A stretch of 13,058 nt of DNA from Bacteroidaceae bacterium. Its GTDB lineage: Bacteria; Bacteroidota; Bacteroidia; Bacteroidales; Bacteroidaceae. Positions 1 through 7,164 of this stretch are shown in pieces. The number at the start of each line of letters is the position of its first letter. Positions within the stretch are counted from its first letter, which is position 1. The notes under the pieces are model-generated. The model did no database searches, was not told the origin of the DNA, and saw only the letters and a list, made by a program, of their open reading frames with translations. The stretch covers positions 1 to 13,058 of the forward strand of contig JAQVXN010000023.1 of assembly GCA_028709135.1 (NCBI GenBank), written 5' to 3'. The position numbers and the translations under genes are program-made.

Positions 1-376
1 AAAGTGGTGCAACGCCTACGCCGCCGCCTACTAACAGAATGCTTTCTTCTTGTTGCGGCATAGTAAATCCATTCCCCAATGGAAGTAGTACATTCAAAAT
101 GTCACCAGGCTCTAAATTAGACAAACGCTGTGTACCCTCTCCTTTTATCTGCACCAAAAGCCAGAGTTCACCGCGCTTTTTATCTACAAAATTTACGGAG
201 ATGGGACGCCTTAAGAAAGTAGCAGGAGAATTTTCAATTAAAACTTGAACAAATTGCCCGGGCAACATATCCGGAAGATATCCATCATCCTTCGGATTTC
301 GTAATATCAGCAAAAAGTGCGTGGCATTAAGAAAGACATTGCCAACTACGACCAATTCTAATTCAAATTTTTTCAT
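1..376 (-). CDS. pyrK: Dihydroorotate dehydrogenase B electron-transfer subunit (PyrK-type), 5' part only
   Basis: The first 125 codons of a ferredoxin-reductase-like flavoprotein are present and the rest lies beyond the left edge. The family passes electrons from dihydroorotate dehydrogenase (PyrD) through FAD and a [2Fe-2S] cluster to NAD+ in pyrimidine synthesis, in the cytoplasm. Visible landmarks are the FAD-binding LRRPIS at residues 55-60, KGEGTQ at 78-83, and the glycine-rich nucleotide loop GGGVGVAP at 117-124. The cluster-binding cysteines would be in the missing part. The start ATG (376-374) follows a GGAG-like ribosome site; the other nearby ATG, 10 bases upstream, reads straight into a stop. 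The N-terminal fold is paralogous to the first third of the flavoprotein at 2569-4857. It could be another FNR-family reductase, but the LRRPIS and KGEGTQ pair fits PyrK well. I would expect pyrD next to it on the left. Confidence 0.85.
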   Translation of the reverse strand, partial: MKKFELELVVVGNVFLNATHFLLILRNPKDDGYLPDMLPGQFVQVLIENSPATFLRRPISVNFVDKKRGELWLLVQIKGEGTQRLSNLEPGDILNVLLPLGNGFTMPQQEESILLVGGGVGVAPL

Positions 377-405
377 CCTATCATTTTCTCCTTCATGTAC
401 TCATG

Positions 406-413
406 CAAAGATA
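406..413 (-). promoter_or_regulatory. Bacteroidota -7 element for the pyrK-type gene
   Basis: Read on the minus strand this is TATCTTTG, an exact match to the Bacteroidota -7 consensus TAnnTTTG. It lies 29 bases upstream of the pyrK start, which implies a leader of roughly 20-25 bases. I see no good TTTG-type -33 box at the usual distance. Confidence 0.5.
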
Positions 414-584
414 TAAAATATTCCACAGAACTCACTCATAAAACATGCCGATTTCTTTGTAAATAAAGAAATTCCTCCGACCTTCTTTCTTTAATTTAAG
501 AAGTAAATACCTTTTCAACAACATTTTACGCCAAAGCTCCATAAACGTAAACAATATTTTTTGTATGGTCTCCAACTCTTCGAA

Positions 585-1184
585 CTATTTAAAAAATAGC
601 ACCCTTTCATCTAATGGACTAAAGGTCTTCTCTCCTGGTTCAGAAATTGGTTTTCCAAAAGGCATTTGAGCTATTAGTTTCCATGTCTGAGGTATATTCC
701 ACGTAGCATGAACTTCATCATCAATCAATGGATTGTAATGTTGCAGAGAAGCACCCAATCCTTTATCTTCTAGCATTGTCCAAATAGCCAATTGATGCAT
801 ACCTGACGTTTGTTGCGACCATATCGGGAAATTAGCAGCATATCCGGGGAACTGCTGTTGTAAGGATTTCACAACAGATTCATCTTCAAAAAAGAGTAAG
901 CTTGCATATCCTGCTGCAAAAGAATCTATTTTATTCTCCGTCCCTTCAAAAGCTGCTTCCGGAACTATTTTTCGCAAAGTCTCTTTCACGATGCTCCATA
1001 ATCTCAAATGATTTTTTCCAAAAAGCACTACTACCCGCGTTGATTGCGAATTGAAGGCAGACGGAACATGCTTCACGGCAAATTTCACCAAATCCTCCAC
1101 TTCTTTCTCACTCATGAGACTTTCTTTTCCAATGCCATAAAATGTACGGCGATGTTCCAATGCTTGTTTAAATGATCTTTCCAT
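585..1184 (-). CDS. Nitroreductase family protein, Frm2/HBN1-like
   Basis: This is a 199-residue protein of the FMN-dependent nitroreductase superfamily, of the compact type seen in yeast Frm2 and its bacterial relatives. Such enzymes use NAD(P)H to reduce nitro compounds or quinones, and the physiological substrate is usually unknown. Supporting residues are the N-terminal RRTFYGIG segment (12-19), which contributes to the FMN phosphate site, the PSAFNSQSTRVVVLFG segment (about 41-56), and the late GLGASLQHYNPLID stretch, which is typical of Frm2-like members. Its length is normal for the subfamily. The ATG at 1184 is the natural start since the RRTFY motif follows at the expected distance. 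It stands alone: 208 bases separate it from the pyrK-type gene and 1.3 kb from the next gene on the other side. A short AT-only stem (585-590 with 594-599) overlaps its stop codon but lacks a U-tract, so I do not call it a terminator. Confidence 0.85.
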   Translation of the reverse strand: MERSFKQALEHRRTFYGIGKESLMSEKEVEDLVKFAVKHVPSAFNSQSTRVVVLFGKNHLRLWSIVKETLRKIVPEAAFEGTENKIDSFAAGYASLLFFEDESVVKSLQQQFPGYAANFPIWSQQTSGMHQLAIWTMLEDKGLGASLQHYNPLIDDEVHATWNIPQTWKLIAQMPFGKPISEPGEKTFSPLDERVLFFK

Positions 1185-1230
1185 TTTCAGATGTTTTTAA
1201 ATGTGTCTATCATTAATCATGATTCTCTTG

Positions 1231-1238
1231 CAAATATA
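1231..1238 (-). promoter_or_regulatory. Bacteroidota -7 element for the nitroreductase gene
   Basis: The minus strand reads TATATTTG, an exact TAnnTTTG match, 46 bases upstream of the nitroreductase start. No convincing -33 box is visible at about 20 bases further upstream, so the support is the -7 motif and its position. Confidence 0.5.
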
Positions 1239-1464
1239 AACAAAAACGTTTTGCTGCTATCTCTTCATCACTACAAATAATTAAACACGCCGTTTATTTT
1301 TTAAAAACCAACAATCTACCTAGTTAATTAATGTATCACCTCGCTTCTGTCTTTTCTTAATAATATATATTTGAGTTCGAAATATGAAAGCCATAACTAA
1401 TGTCAGAAAAACGCTTTTCAATGGCAGTTTTGAAGTTGAAATGACGTCCATCAATTGTTCTTTT

Positions 1465-1531
1465 ACCGTTTTTGAAGTCTTAAAAAGATCAAAAACACAG
1501 TTCCTAGGTTTACAGAATCGTCAAAAACGGT
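1465..1531. repeat. 11-bp perfect inverted repeat (ACCGTTTTTGA / TCAAAAACGGT)
   Basis: ACCGTTTTTGA at 1465-1475 is exactly complementary to TCAAAAACGGT at 1521-1531, with 45 bases between. A competing copy of TCAAAAAC at 1489-1496 could pair with the left arm instead (loop of 13), giving two alternative hairpins on one strand. Confidence 0.6.
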
Positions 1532-1581
1532 CGAAAAACGCCATTTTTTTGAGGTCCATTTCATATACTATTGGCACTTTT

Positions 1582-1622
1582 GCTCAAAAAGGGCCAAAAA
1601 ATGAAGAAATGGCCTTTTGAGC
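1582..1622. repeat. Long hairpin, 13 pairs with a two-base bulge
   Basis: GCTCAAAA (1582-1589) pairs with TTTTGAGC (1615-1622), and GGCCA (1592-1596) pairs with TGGCC (1610-1614). The two stems are separated by a bulge of two bases (A1590, G1591), and the loop is 13 bases of A-rich sequence. There is no U-tract on either side, so a simple intrinsic terminator is unlikely. Confidence 0.65.
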
Positions 1623-1699
1623 CGTTAAAATGCAAACTACACATTTACAGTATTATACGAGCATTTGACCTTGCATATTTACAATATTTAAGAGTTTAC

Positions 1700-1727
1700 G
1701 TGGCACTGGTGGCACTGACGTGGCACT
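1700..1727 (+). repeat. Three direct copies of GTGGCACT
   Basis: GTGGCACT occurs at 1700-1707, 1709-1716 and 1720-1727, at spacings of 9 and 11 bases, close to one helical turn. The inverted form GTGCCAC is present at 1773-1779 inside the palindrome listed next. Closely spaced direct copies near a helical repeat suggest a protein-binding array (iteron- or operator-like), but no binding protein is encoded beside it. Confidence 0.6.
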
Positions 1728-1768
1728 AACTTAATATGCTCATTTAAAAATAGTTACATCGGAAAGTG

Positions 1769-1783
1769 ACACGTGCCACGTGT
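1769..1783. repeat. 15-base palindrome containing CACGTG
   Basis: ACACGTG (1769-1775), one central C, then CACGTGT (1777-1783) form a perfect 7-bp palindrome around a single base. It lies 41 bases downstream of the triple GTGGCACT repeat and shares its core in inverted orientation. This looks like a dimeric-protein site. Confidence 0.55.
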
Positions 1784-1913
1784 TTTTTAAAATTCCTGGT
1801 GGAAAAATTTATGATGATGTTTAATTGAAATTCCATTTTTTCTGCGTGATCGAATGTTGGGATTCGAAAAAACTGTGAGGGCATTTGTCAGAAATGTGAC
1901 AAACATATTTTTT

Positions 1914-1996
1914 ACAAAGTCGTACTTTGTGTGCAGGTTCTTGGAATCCAAATAAGAACCTTGGCAAAATGCTTATAAGGTTCACACGTGTACCTT
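1914..1996. repeat. Cluster of three small hairpins
   Basis: Three inverted repeats follow one another. They are ACAAAGT (1914-1920) with ACTTTGT (1924-1930, loop of 3), GGTTCTT (1936-1942) with AAGAACC (1954-1960, loop of 11), and AAGGT (1977-1981) with ACCTT (1992-1996), which encloses a further CACGTG core. Each is short, but three in 83 bases is more than I would expect from AT-rich DNA. Confidence 0.45.
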
Positions 1997-2054
1997 AAAA
2001 TAACAGCATGCATGTCTGAACACGTGAGATGAGAAGTTGTAAAATACCTGTTGA

Positions 2055-2183
2055 AAGATAGCATAATAGCAAGATATTGATGCATTCTTAATAGCTAAAA
2101 ATCAGAAGAATACAGCTATCTTGAGAGTGATCAGCGAAGCTACCACTGTTTTTTGCATGTATAGATGTATTTAAGATAGCATA
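2055..2183. repeat. 11-bp direct repeat AAGATAGCATA with an inverted copy between
   Basis: AAGATAGCATA occurs at 2055-2065 and at 2173-2183. GCTATCTT, the complement of its first eight bases, lies between them at 2115-2122 and could pair with either copy. Confidence 0.45.
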
Positions 2184-2507
2184 TAAAAAAACAGCTTTTT
2201 ATTTCTGTTATCGTAGTCTTCAATTCCTTTGACAATCAGTTGCAAGAGTTCTCTAAATATGAAATCGGTAAAACAAAGCAAATACTCCCTCTTCTAATTT
2301 CTTATCCCGAACACAAGTATATCTCTAATTTATGATTAATTCTCAAATAACATTGAAAGTTTTTTGAAACATACAACGTCAACACCATTGTATAAATCAT
2401 ACTGAAAAGATTCCCTGCCACATTAAATTTATTATGTCATTTAAAACATCAAACCAAAAATAAAAAAACGTCTTAAACACACTCTTTTTACGATCATTAA
2501 TCATTTG

Positions 2508-2543
2508 TTTGGCAAGTAAATTCGCAGAAAATATGTATTTTTG
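2508..2543 (+). promoter_or_regulatory. Bacteroidota-type promoter of the NfnAB-like gene
   Basis: The -7 element TATTTTTG (2536-2543) matches TAnnTTTG exactly. A TTTG at 2508-2511 is the best -33 candidate, with a spacing of 24 that is slightly longer than the usual 19-21. Transcription would begin near 2550, giving a leader of about 20 bases before the ATG at 2569. The promoter lies inside a possible upstream TTG-initiated extension of the frame, which argues for the ATG start. Confidence 0.6.
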
Positions 2544-2568
2544 CACATCACTTTTAAACATTGGAATT

Positions 2569-4857
2569 ATGAATGAAATAATCGATAAAGTTCCGTTCTC
2601 AGAGAATGTCTTTAAAATCGTAGTCAAAGCACCACTCATCGCTAAGACAAGAAAGGCCGGAAATTTCGTTATCATCCGAGTAGACAAATGTGGAGAACGC
2701 ATTCCTCTCACGATTGCCGAAGCCGACAAAAATGCAGGAACCATTACTCTGGTTGCTCAACGTGTTGGCGTTTCCAGCAATAAACTTTGCGATATGCAAA
2801 TAGGAGACAAATTGGAAGATGTTGTTGGTCCACTAGGGCGCCCCACTCATATCGAAAATTTTGGTACCGTAGTATGTGCCGGTGGTGGTGTAGGCGTAGC
2901 TCCCATGCTTCCTATCATTCAAGCCTTAAAAGCTGCCGGAAACAAAGTGATCAGTGTTTTGGCCGGACGATCTAAGAATCTTATTATTATGGAGGATCTA
3001 GTTCGCGAAAATTCCGATGAAGTGATTATTATGACGGATGATGGTTCCTATGGACAGAAAGGTCTTGTCACACAAGGTATTGAACAAGTCATTCAACGCG
3101 AAAAAGTTGATAAGTGTTTTGCTATCGGACCTGCTATTATGATGAAATTCGTATGTTTGCTAACTGCAAAATACAATATATCCACTGACGTTTCGCTTAA
3201 TACTATTATGGTAGACGGTACCGGCATGTGTGGAGCCTGTCGTATCAGCGTTGGAGGGCAAATGAAATTCGTTTGCGTCGACGGTCCTGAATTTGATGGT
3301 CATCAAGTTGATTTTGATGAAATGTTAAAGCGAATGAAGGCTTTCAGTTCTCAGGAAAAAGTTGATATGTCAAAATTCGAAGCCGAACGATTGGAACGCG
3401 AGCATTTTGACGAAACACGTCAGACTCCTTGGCGAGAAGAATTGAGAAAATCAATGAAACCCAAAGAGCGTATAGCAATAGAGCGAGTAAAAATGAACGA
3501 ACTCGAGCCATCCTATCGCAATCACAAATTGCGTGAGGAAGTAAATGAGGGACTCACACTCACACAGGCTTTGACCGAAGCCAAACGATGTTTGGATTGC
3601 GCCAATCCTGAATGTATCACAGGATGTCCTGTCAATATTGATATTCCTCGTTTTGTGAAGAACATCGAGAGAGGTAATATCCATGAAGCTGCGCACACAC
3701 TGAAACAATACAGTGCTTTGCCAGCCGTTTGCGGACGCGTTTGTCCACAGGAAAAACAATGTGAATCGAAGTGCATTCACCTCAAAATGAAAAGTCAACC
3801 CGTCGCTATTGGTTATCTGGAACGCTTTGCAGCTGATTGGGATCGTACAAACAATACAGAATCAATAGCACAGATTAAAAATAAAAACGGGATGAAAGTT
3901 GCTGTTGTTGGCTCAGGACCTGCCGGACTTTCCTTTGCCGGCGATATGATTAAAAATGGTTATGAAGTGACCGTTTTTGAAGCTCTCCATGAAATCGGGG
4001 GAGTCCTTAAATATGGCATTCCAGAATATCGTTTGCCTAATAAGATTGTTGATGCTGAAATTCAAAACCTGGAACAAATGGGAGTTAAATTTCAAAAAGA
4101 TTGCGTTATTGGCAAAACCCTGACCACTGAAGACTTGAAAGCTGACGGTTATTGCGGTATCTTTATCGGTTCCGGAGCAGGACTGCCCAATTTTATGAAC
4201 ATTAAAGGAGAAAATCTGATCAATGTTCTATCATCTAATGAATACCTCACCCGCGTTAACTTGATGGATGCATCCAGCAGCACAAGTGACACACCAGTAC
4301 CTTTTGGGAAAAATGTTGCCGTTATAGGTGGTGGAAACACCGCCATGGATTCAGTTAGAACAGCTCTCCGTCTTGGTGCCGAAAGAGCGATGATCATCTA
4401 TCGTCGTTCTGAAGCCGAAATGCCGGCTCGCGCTGAAGAGGTTAAGCATGCCAAAGAAGAAGGAGTAGAATTTCTTACTCTTCACAATCCTCTTGAATAT
4501 CATGGTGATGAGCAGGGACGTGTCTGTGAAGTCGTACTGCAGCAAATGGAACTTGGTGAGCCAGACGCATCCGGACGTCGCAGCCCCGTTCCAATTGAAG
4601 GAGCCATAACTACCCTGCCGGTAGATCTTGTCATCGTTAGCGTTGGTGTAAGCCCGAATCCTATTGTTCCTCGTTCTATTAAAGGACTTGAATTAGGCCG
4701 TAAAAATACCATTGCAGTAGACGAAGATATGCGTTCATCTATACCTTATATATATGCTGGTGGCGACATTACGCGTGGTGGAGCTACTGTTATTCTAGCC
4801 ATGGGTGACGGGCGCAAGGCTGCAGAAAAAATGGATGAGGCCCTACATCAAAAATGA
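2569..4857 (+). CDS. Fused NfnA/NfnB-type (SudBA-like) ferredoxin:NADP+ oxidoreductase, often annotated as DHODH-B NAD-binding subunit/NADPH-glutamate synthase fusion
   Basis: This is a single chain of 762 residues. Residues 1 to about 245 are a PyrK/NfnA-type module: FAD-binding RIPLT (44-48), nucleotide loop AGGGVGVAP (104-112), and a [2Fe-2S] site with C221, C224 and C236 in the DGTGMCGAC context. Residues from about 300 on are an NfnB/GltD-type module. It has two four-cysteine clusters (C341, C344, C349, C353 and C388, C392, C398, C402), a first dinucleotide fold with VVGSGPAG (447-453), a second with VIGGGNTAMD (585-594), and the closing AGGDITRGGATVILAMGDG (about 730-748). In NfnAB the two subunits couple NADPH, NADH and ferredoxin by flavin-based electron bifurcation; in sulfide dehydrogenase SudAB the same fold reduces polysulfide. 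The fusion suggests one of these roles rather than true glutamate synthase, since no GltB large subunit is nearby. The ATG at 2569 was preferred over a TTG 20 codons upstream because the family starts MNxIIxKxxFSExVF and the promoter sits between them. Confidence 0.9.
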   Translation: MNEIIDKVPFSENVFKIVVKAPLIAKTRKAGNFVIIRVDKCGERIPLTIAEADKNAGTITLVAQRVGVSSNKLCDMQIGDKLEDVVGPLGRPTHIENFGTVVCAGGGVGVAPMLPIIQALKAAGNKVISVLAGRSKNLIIMEDLVRENSDEVIIMTDDGSYGQKGLVTQGIEQVIQREKVDKCFAIGPAIMMKFVCLLTAKYNISTDVSLNTIMVDGTGMCGACRISVGGQMKFVCVDGPEFDGHQVDFDEMLKRMKAFSSQEKVDMSKFEAERLEREHFDETRQTPWREELRKSMKPKERIAIERVKMNELEPSYRNHKLREEVNEGLTLTQALTEAKRCLDCANPECITGCPVNIDIPRFVKNIERGNIHEAAHTLKQYSALPAVCGRVCPQEKQCESKCIHLKMKSQPVAIGYLERFAADWDRTNNTESIAQIKNKNGMKVAVVGSGPAGLSFAGDMIKNGYEVTVFEALHEIGGVLKYGIPEYRLPNKIVDAEIQNLEQMGVKFQKDCVIGKTLTTEDLKADGYCGIFIGSGAGLPNFMNIKGENLINVLSSNEYLTRVNLMDASSSTSDTPVPFGKNVAVIGGGNTAMDSVRTALRLGAERAMIIYRRSEAEMPARAEEVKHAKEEGVEFLTLHNPLEYHGDEQGRVCEVVLQQMELGEPDASGRRSPVPIEGAITTLPVDLVIVSVGVSPNPIVPRSIKGLELGRKNTIAVDEDMRSSIPYIYAGGDITRGGATVILAMGDGRKAAEKMDEALHQK

Positions 4858-4923
4858 TCTTTCCCTCATATCTATCTGTCACAGAATTTTCGCGACGGTT
4901 CTCTTTCTGTTTTCAATTTGAAT

Positions 4924-5655
4924 ATGCGTCCTGATTCCCGACAGCTTTTGGAACGCAATTTATTCAGACTCTTAAATAAAGGCCTGAAAAATTATCATCT
5001 CATTGACGATGGAGATAAAATTCTTATTGGACTTTCAGGAGGAAAAGATTCACTCTGCCTTACGGAGTTGTTAGCTCGCAGGTCGCGTGTTCGTCGGCCT
5101 CAGTTTTCGGTGGAAGCTCTTCACATCAAGATGGAAAATGTTCCGTATGAATCAGATCTGTCTTATTTACATCATTTCTGTCAAAATCTGAATGTACCTC
5201 TTCATATTGTTACCACTCATTTTGATACGGATACGCAGTCTACCCGTTCAGCCTGCTTTTTGTGCTCATGGACACGTCGCAAATCACTTTTTAATTTTGC
5301 ACAAAGTAATGGATTTAACAAAATTGCCTTGGGGCACAATAATGATGACATTTTACAAACTCTCCTCATGAACCAGATTTTTGAGGGTAGTTTCTCCCCT
5401 ATGCCCGTACTTCTTAAATATCGAAAAATGCCTATTACCTTAATACGTCCCATGTGCCGCATACCTGAACAGTTTTTAAAACAATGGGCTGAAATGAATC
5501 ATTATTTGAAACAACAACGCCGATGCCCTTATGAACAAGAATCAAACCGTACTCGTGTTAAACACCTTCTTGAAGAGTTGGAAAGTATTAATCCTGAGGT
5601 GAGATATAGCCTTTGGCATGCATTGGAGAAAGAACATAAGTTAATTGAATTTTAA
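4924..5655 (+). CDS. ttcA: TtcA-like tRNA 2-thiocytidine synthase (PP-loop ATPase)
   Basis: This 243-residue cytoplasmic protein belongs to the TtcA/TilS N-type ATP-pyrophosphatase family. TtcA adenylates C32 in the tRNA anticodon loop and replaces its oxygen with sulfur, using a [4Fe-4S] cluster. The PP-loop SGGKDS is at 38-43. CFLC (C111, C114) and a later single cysteine, C201 in RRCPYEQ, match the three cluster ligands expected of TtcA. GHNNDD at 137-142 is the conserved second nucleotide motif. It is shorter than the roughly 310-residue E. coli enzyme, with reduced ends. An upstream TTG (4918) is in frame, but the ATG at 4924 is the more natural start. It follows the NfnAB-like gene by 66 bases with no clear promoter, so it may be cotranscribed. 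A related thiolase acting on another nucleotide is possible. Confidence 0.8.
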   Translation: MRPDSRQLLERNLFRLLNKGLKNYHLIDDGDKILIGLSGGKDSLCLTELLARRSRVRRPQFSVEALHIKMENVPYESDLSYLHHFCQNLNVPLHIVTTHFDTDTQSTRSACFLCSWTRRKSLFNFAQSNGFNKIALGHNNDDILQTLLMNQIFEGSFSPMPVLLKYRKMPITLIRPMCRIPEQFLKQWAEMNHYLKQQRRCPYEQESNRTRVKHLLEELESINPEVRYSLWHALEKEHKLIEF

Positions 5656-5695
5656 TTATACCCTCTCATTTCTGCAGTATTTCGAAAGAAATTAT

Positions 5696-5703
5696 TACCT
5701 TTG
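5696..5703 (+). promoter_or_regulatory. -7 element for the PD40 gene, with a small palindrome upstream
   Basis: TACCTTTG matches TAnnTTTG exactly and ends 14 bases before the ATG at 5718. Immediately upstream, ATTTC (5679-5683) and GAAAT (5688-5692) flank a GAAA loop. This could be an operator, or just a weak hairpin after the ttcA-like gene. No clean -33 box is seen. Confidence 0.5.
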
Positions 5704-5717
5704 AAATCTCGGAAAAT

Positions 5718-7148
5718 ATGAAACCTATGATTAAACAATTATTTCTTTTGCTTTGCTGCAGCCTTACCACGCTCTGTGGTTCAGCTCAAAAAAGCAAGAT
5801 CAGCAAAAACAAAACTCAGCCAACAACCGAGCTGGCAACTTCAAAGAAATCCGCGCCCCAAAAAACAAGCACACAAAAGAATATAAATGCTCACGCGGAA
5901 CAAACTTCTTCGACGAACACAGAAAACATAAAACAGAAAATGCCATCTGCAGATACCGAAAAAGCATCCGTAGGTGACGAAGTGGACTTACTCTTTAAGA
6001 ATTATCGATTTGAAGCTGCCATTCAACAACTTAACAATAAAGTAAAATTAGCTCGGAAGAAAAAACAATCCACTGTTCTTCTAGAAGAACGCATTCAAAA
6101 AGCACGCATTGGTCAAAACATGTTACAAGCTACCGAAAAAGTAATTTTTATTGATAGCATCGTCGTTCCAAAAGATGATTTTCTCAAAGCTTATCGCTTA
6201 AGCCCTTCTTGCGGTACGCTCACCACTTATGGTCAAGTGTTTCCGAATGATAAAGAAGCCTCTTCTTTTTTAAAAAATGCTCCGGCCTACACGAATGAGT
6301 TTCAGGATCGTTTAATTTACTCTTACCCTGACAAAGAAGGTAATAACAAACTTTTTACTTGCAATAAATTAGGCAAAAAATGGAGCACCCCGATGCAACT
6401 CACTGAGCTCTCGGATTCCGATGATTTTCTAGGTTACCCGTATCTGCTTTCAGATGGCACTACTCTCTATTATGCAGCAGATAACTCAGGAAGTTTGGGC
6501 GGATTTGACATCTACGTCACCCGCTACGACACAGATACAAAAAAATACCTCAAACCAGAAAACATTGGCATGCCCTTCAATTCTCCTGCCAATGACTATC
6601 TGTACGCCATAGACGAAACCAACAAATTGGGGTGGTTCGTTTCAGACCGTAACCAACCTGCAGATAAAGTTTGTATTTATGTTTTTATTCCGACAGAAAC
6701 ACGCGAAGTATACACCATAGATGGCACTAATGAAGATAGTATCCGTTCTCTGGCAAAAATTAACAGCATCAAAATTACACAATTTAATCATCAAAACGTT
6801 GACGAGGCACTTAATAGGCTTAAAAACATTCAAGGTGAACATCAACAAAAAGCAAAAACGTCCGATTTCTATTTTATAATTACCAATGGAAAAGTTTACA
6901 CAGATTTTGATGACTTCAAAAGCGAACAGGCCAAACAGTTAGCAAAACAGTGGCAAAACACAGATCAACAACGCAAAGACCTCCTCTCTCAATTACAGCA
7001 AAACCGACAAGATTACGCTAAAGGCAAAAAAACACTTAAGAATGATATTTTGAAACAGGAAAAAGATTTATCACAATTGGACGCCAACATCCTTTCTATG
7101 GAAAATAATATTCGTAAAGAGGAACAAGACAAACTTGGTATTCGATAA
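5718..7148 (+). CDS. Secreted PD40 (WD40-like propeller) protein with C-terminal coiled coil
   Basis: This 476-residue exported protein has a typical signal peptide: basic MKPMIKQ, hydrophobic core 8-20, and likely cleavage after GSA at about residue 23. There is no proper lipobox. Residues 25-80 are a K/T/S/Q/N-rich linker, and about 85-130 are helical, resembling a TPR-like segment. About 138-340 carry PD40-type blades, such as FLGYPYLLSDGTTLYYAADN followed by GGFDIYVTRYD, and a second blade around DYLYAIDETNKLGWFVSDR. The end (about 400-476) is charged and Q/K/E-rich, probably a coiled coil. Similar PD40 proteins in Bacteroidota lie in the periplasm or at the outer membrane, sometimes with an OmpA domain and in gliding or type IX secretion contexts. 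Here no OmpA domain is present and the function is unknown. It ends 16 bases before the phosphorylase gene and probably shares its transcript. Confidence 0.75.
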   Translation: MKPMIKQLFLLLCCSLTTLCGSAQKSKISKNKTQPTTELATSKKSAPQKTSTQKNINAHAEQTSSTNTENIKQKMPSADTEKASVGDEVDLLFKNYRFEAAIQQLNNKVKLARKKKQSTVLLEERIQKARIGQNMLQATEKVIFIDSIVVPKDDFLKAYRLSPSCGTLTTYGQVFPNDKEASSFLKNAPAYTNEFQDRLIYSYPDKEGNNKLFTCNKLGKKWSTPMQLTELSDSDDFLGYPYLLSDGTTLYYAADNSGSLGGFDIYVTRYDTDTKKYLKPENIGMPFNSPANDYLYAIDETNKLGWFVSDRNQPADKVCIYVFIPTETREVYTIDGTNEDSIRSLAKINSIKITQFNHQNVDEALNRLKNIQGEHQQKAKTSDFYFIITNGKVYTDFDDFKSEQAKQLAKQWQNTDQQRKDLLSQLQQNRQDYAKGKKTLKNDILKQEKDLSQLDANILSMENNIRKEEQDKLGIR

Positions 7149-7164
7149 ACTTTTGAATGAAAAC

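Larger units (their letters stand above)
1239..2507. other. 1.3 kb non-coding stretch rich in inverted repeats
   Basis: I see no credible gene here. The longest open frames are a 78-codon frame at 1384-1620 (+) and a frame at 2397-2744 (-). The first has low-complexity K/F/S composition, and its DNA is largely made of inverted repeats. The second overlaps the flavoprotein gene antisense. The stretch is AT-rich and contains a dense set of repeats, listed separately. They are concentrated between about 1465 and 2183. From 2190 to 2500 I see only AT-rich sequence. No tRNA or rRNA pattern was found. It may be the regulatory or end region of a lost mobile element, or it may encode a structured RNA. 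The sequence alone does not decide. Confidence 0.6.

Noticed and set aside
39..248. 69-codon plus-strand frame at the left edge
   Set aside because: It is the antisense shadow of the PyrK-type gene.
585..599. CTATTT/AAATAG stem as terminator of the nitroreductase gene
   Set aside because: It is an AT-only six-base stem without a following U-tract on the minus strand.
1384..1620. 78-codon open frame on the plus strand with a possible short protein
   Set aside because: Its DNA is largely composed of inverted repeats, the product is low-complexity and resembles no family I know, and no promoter or ribosome site stands out.
1239..2507. Possible CRISPR array or tRNA gene in the repeat-rich stretch
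   Set aside because: The repeats are short, unequal and few, without regular spacers, and no cloverleaf or T-loop sequence was found.
2397..2744. 115-codon minus-strand frame across the start of the NfnAB-like gene
   Set aside because: Half of it is antisense to a clearly real gene and the rest lies in AT-rich non-coding DNA; the product has no recognisable motif.
4913..4920. TCAATTTG as a promoter -7 element for the ttcA-like gene
   Set aside because: The first positions do not match TA, and the ATG follows after three bases, which would give an almost leaderless transcript. Cotranscription with the upstream gene is simpler.
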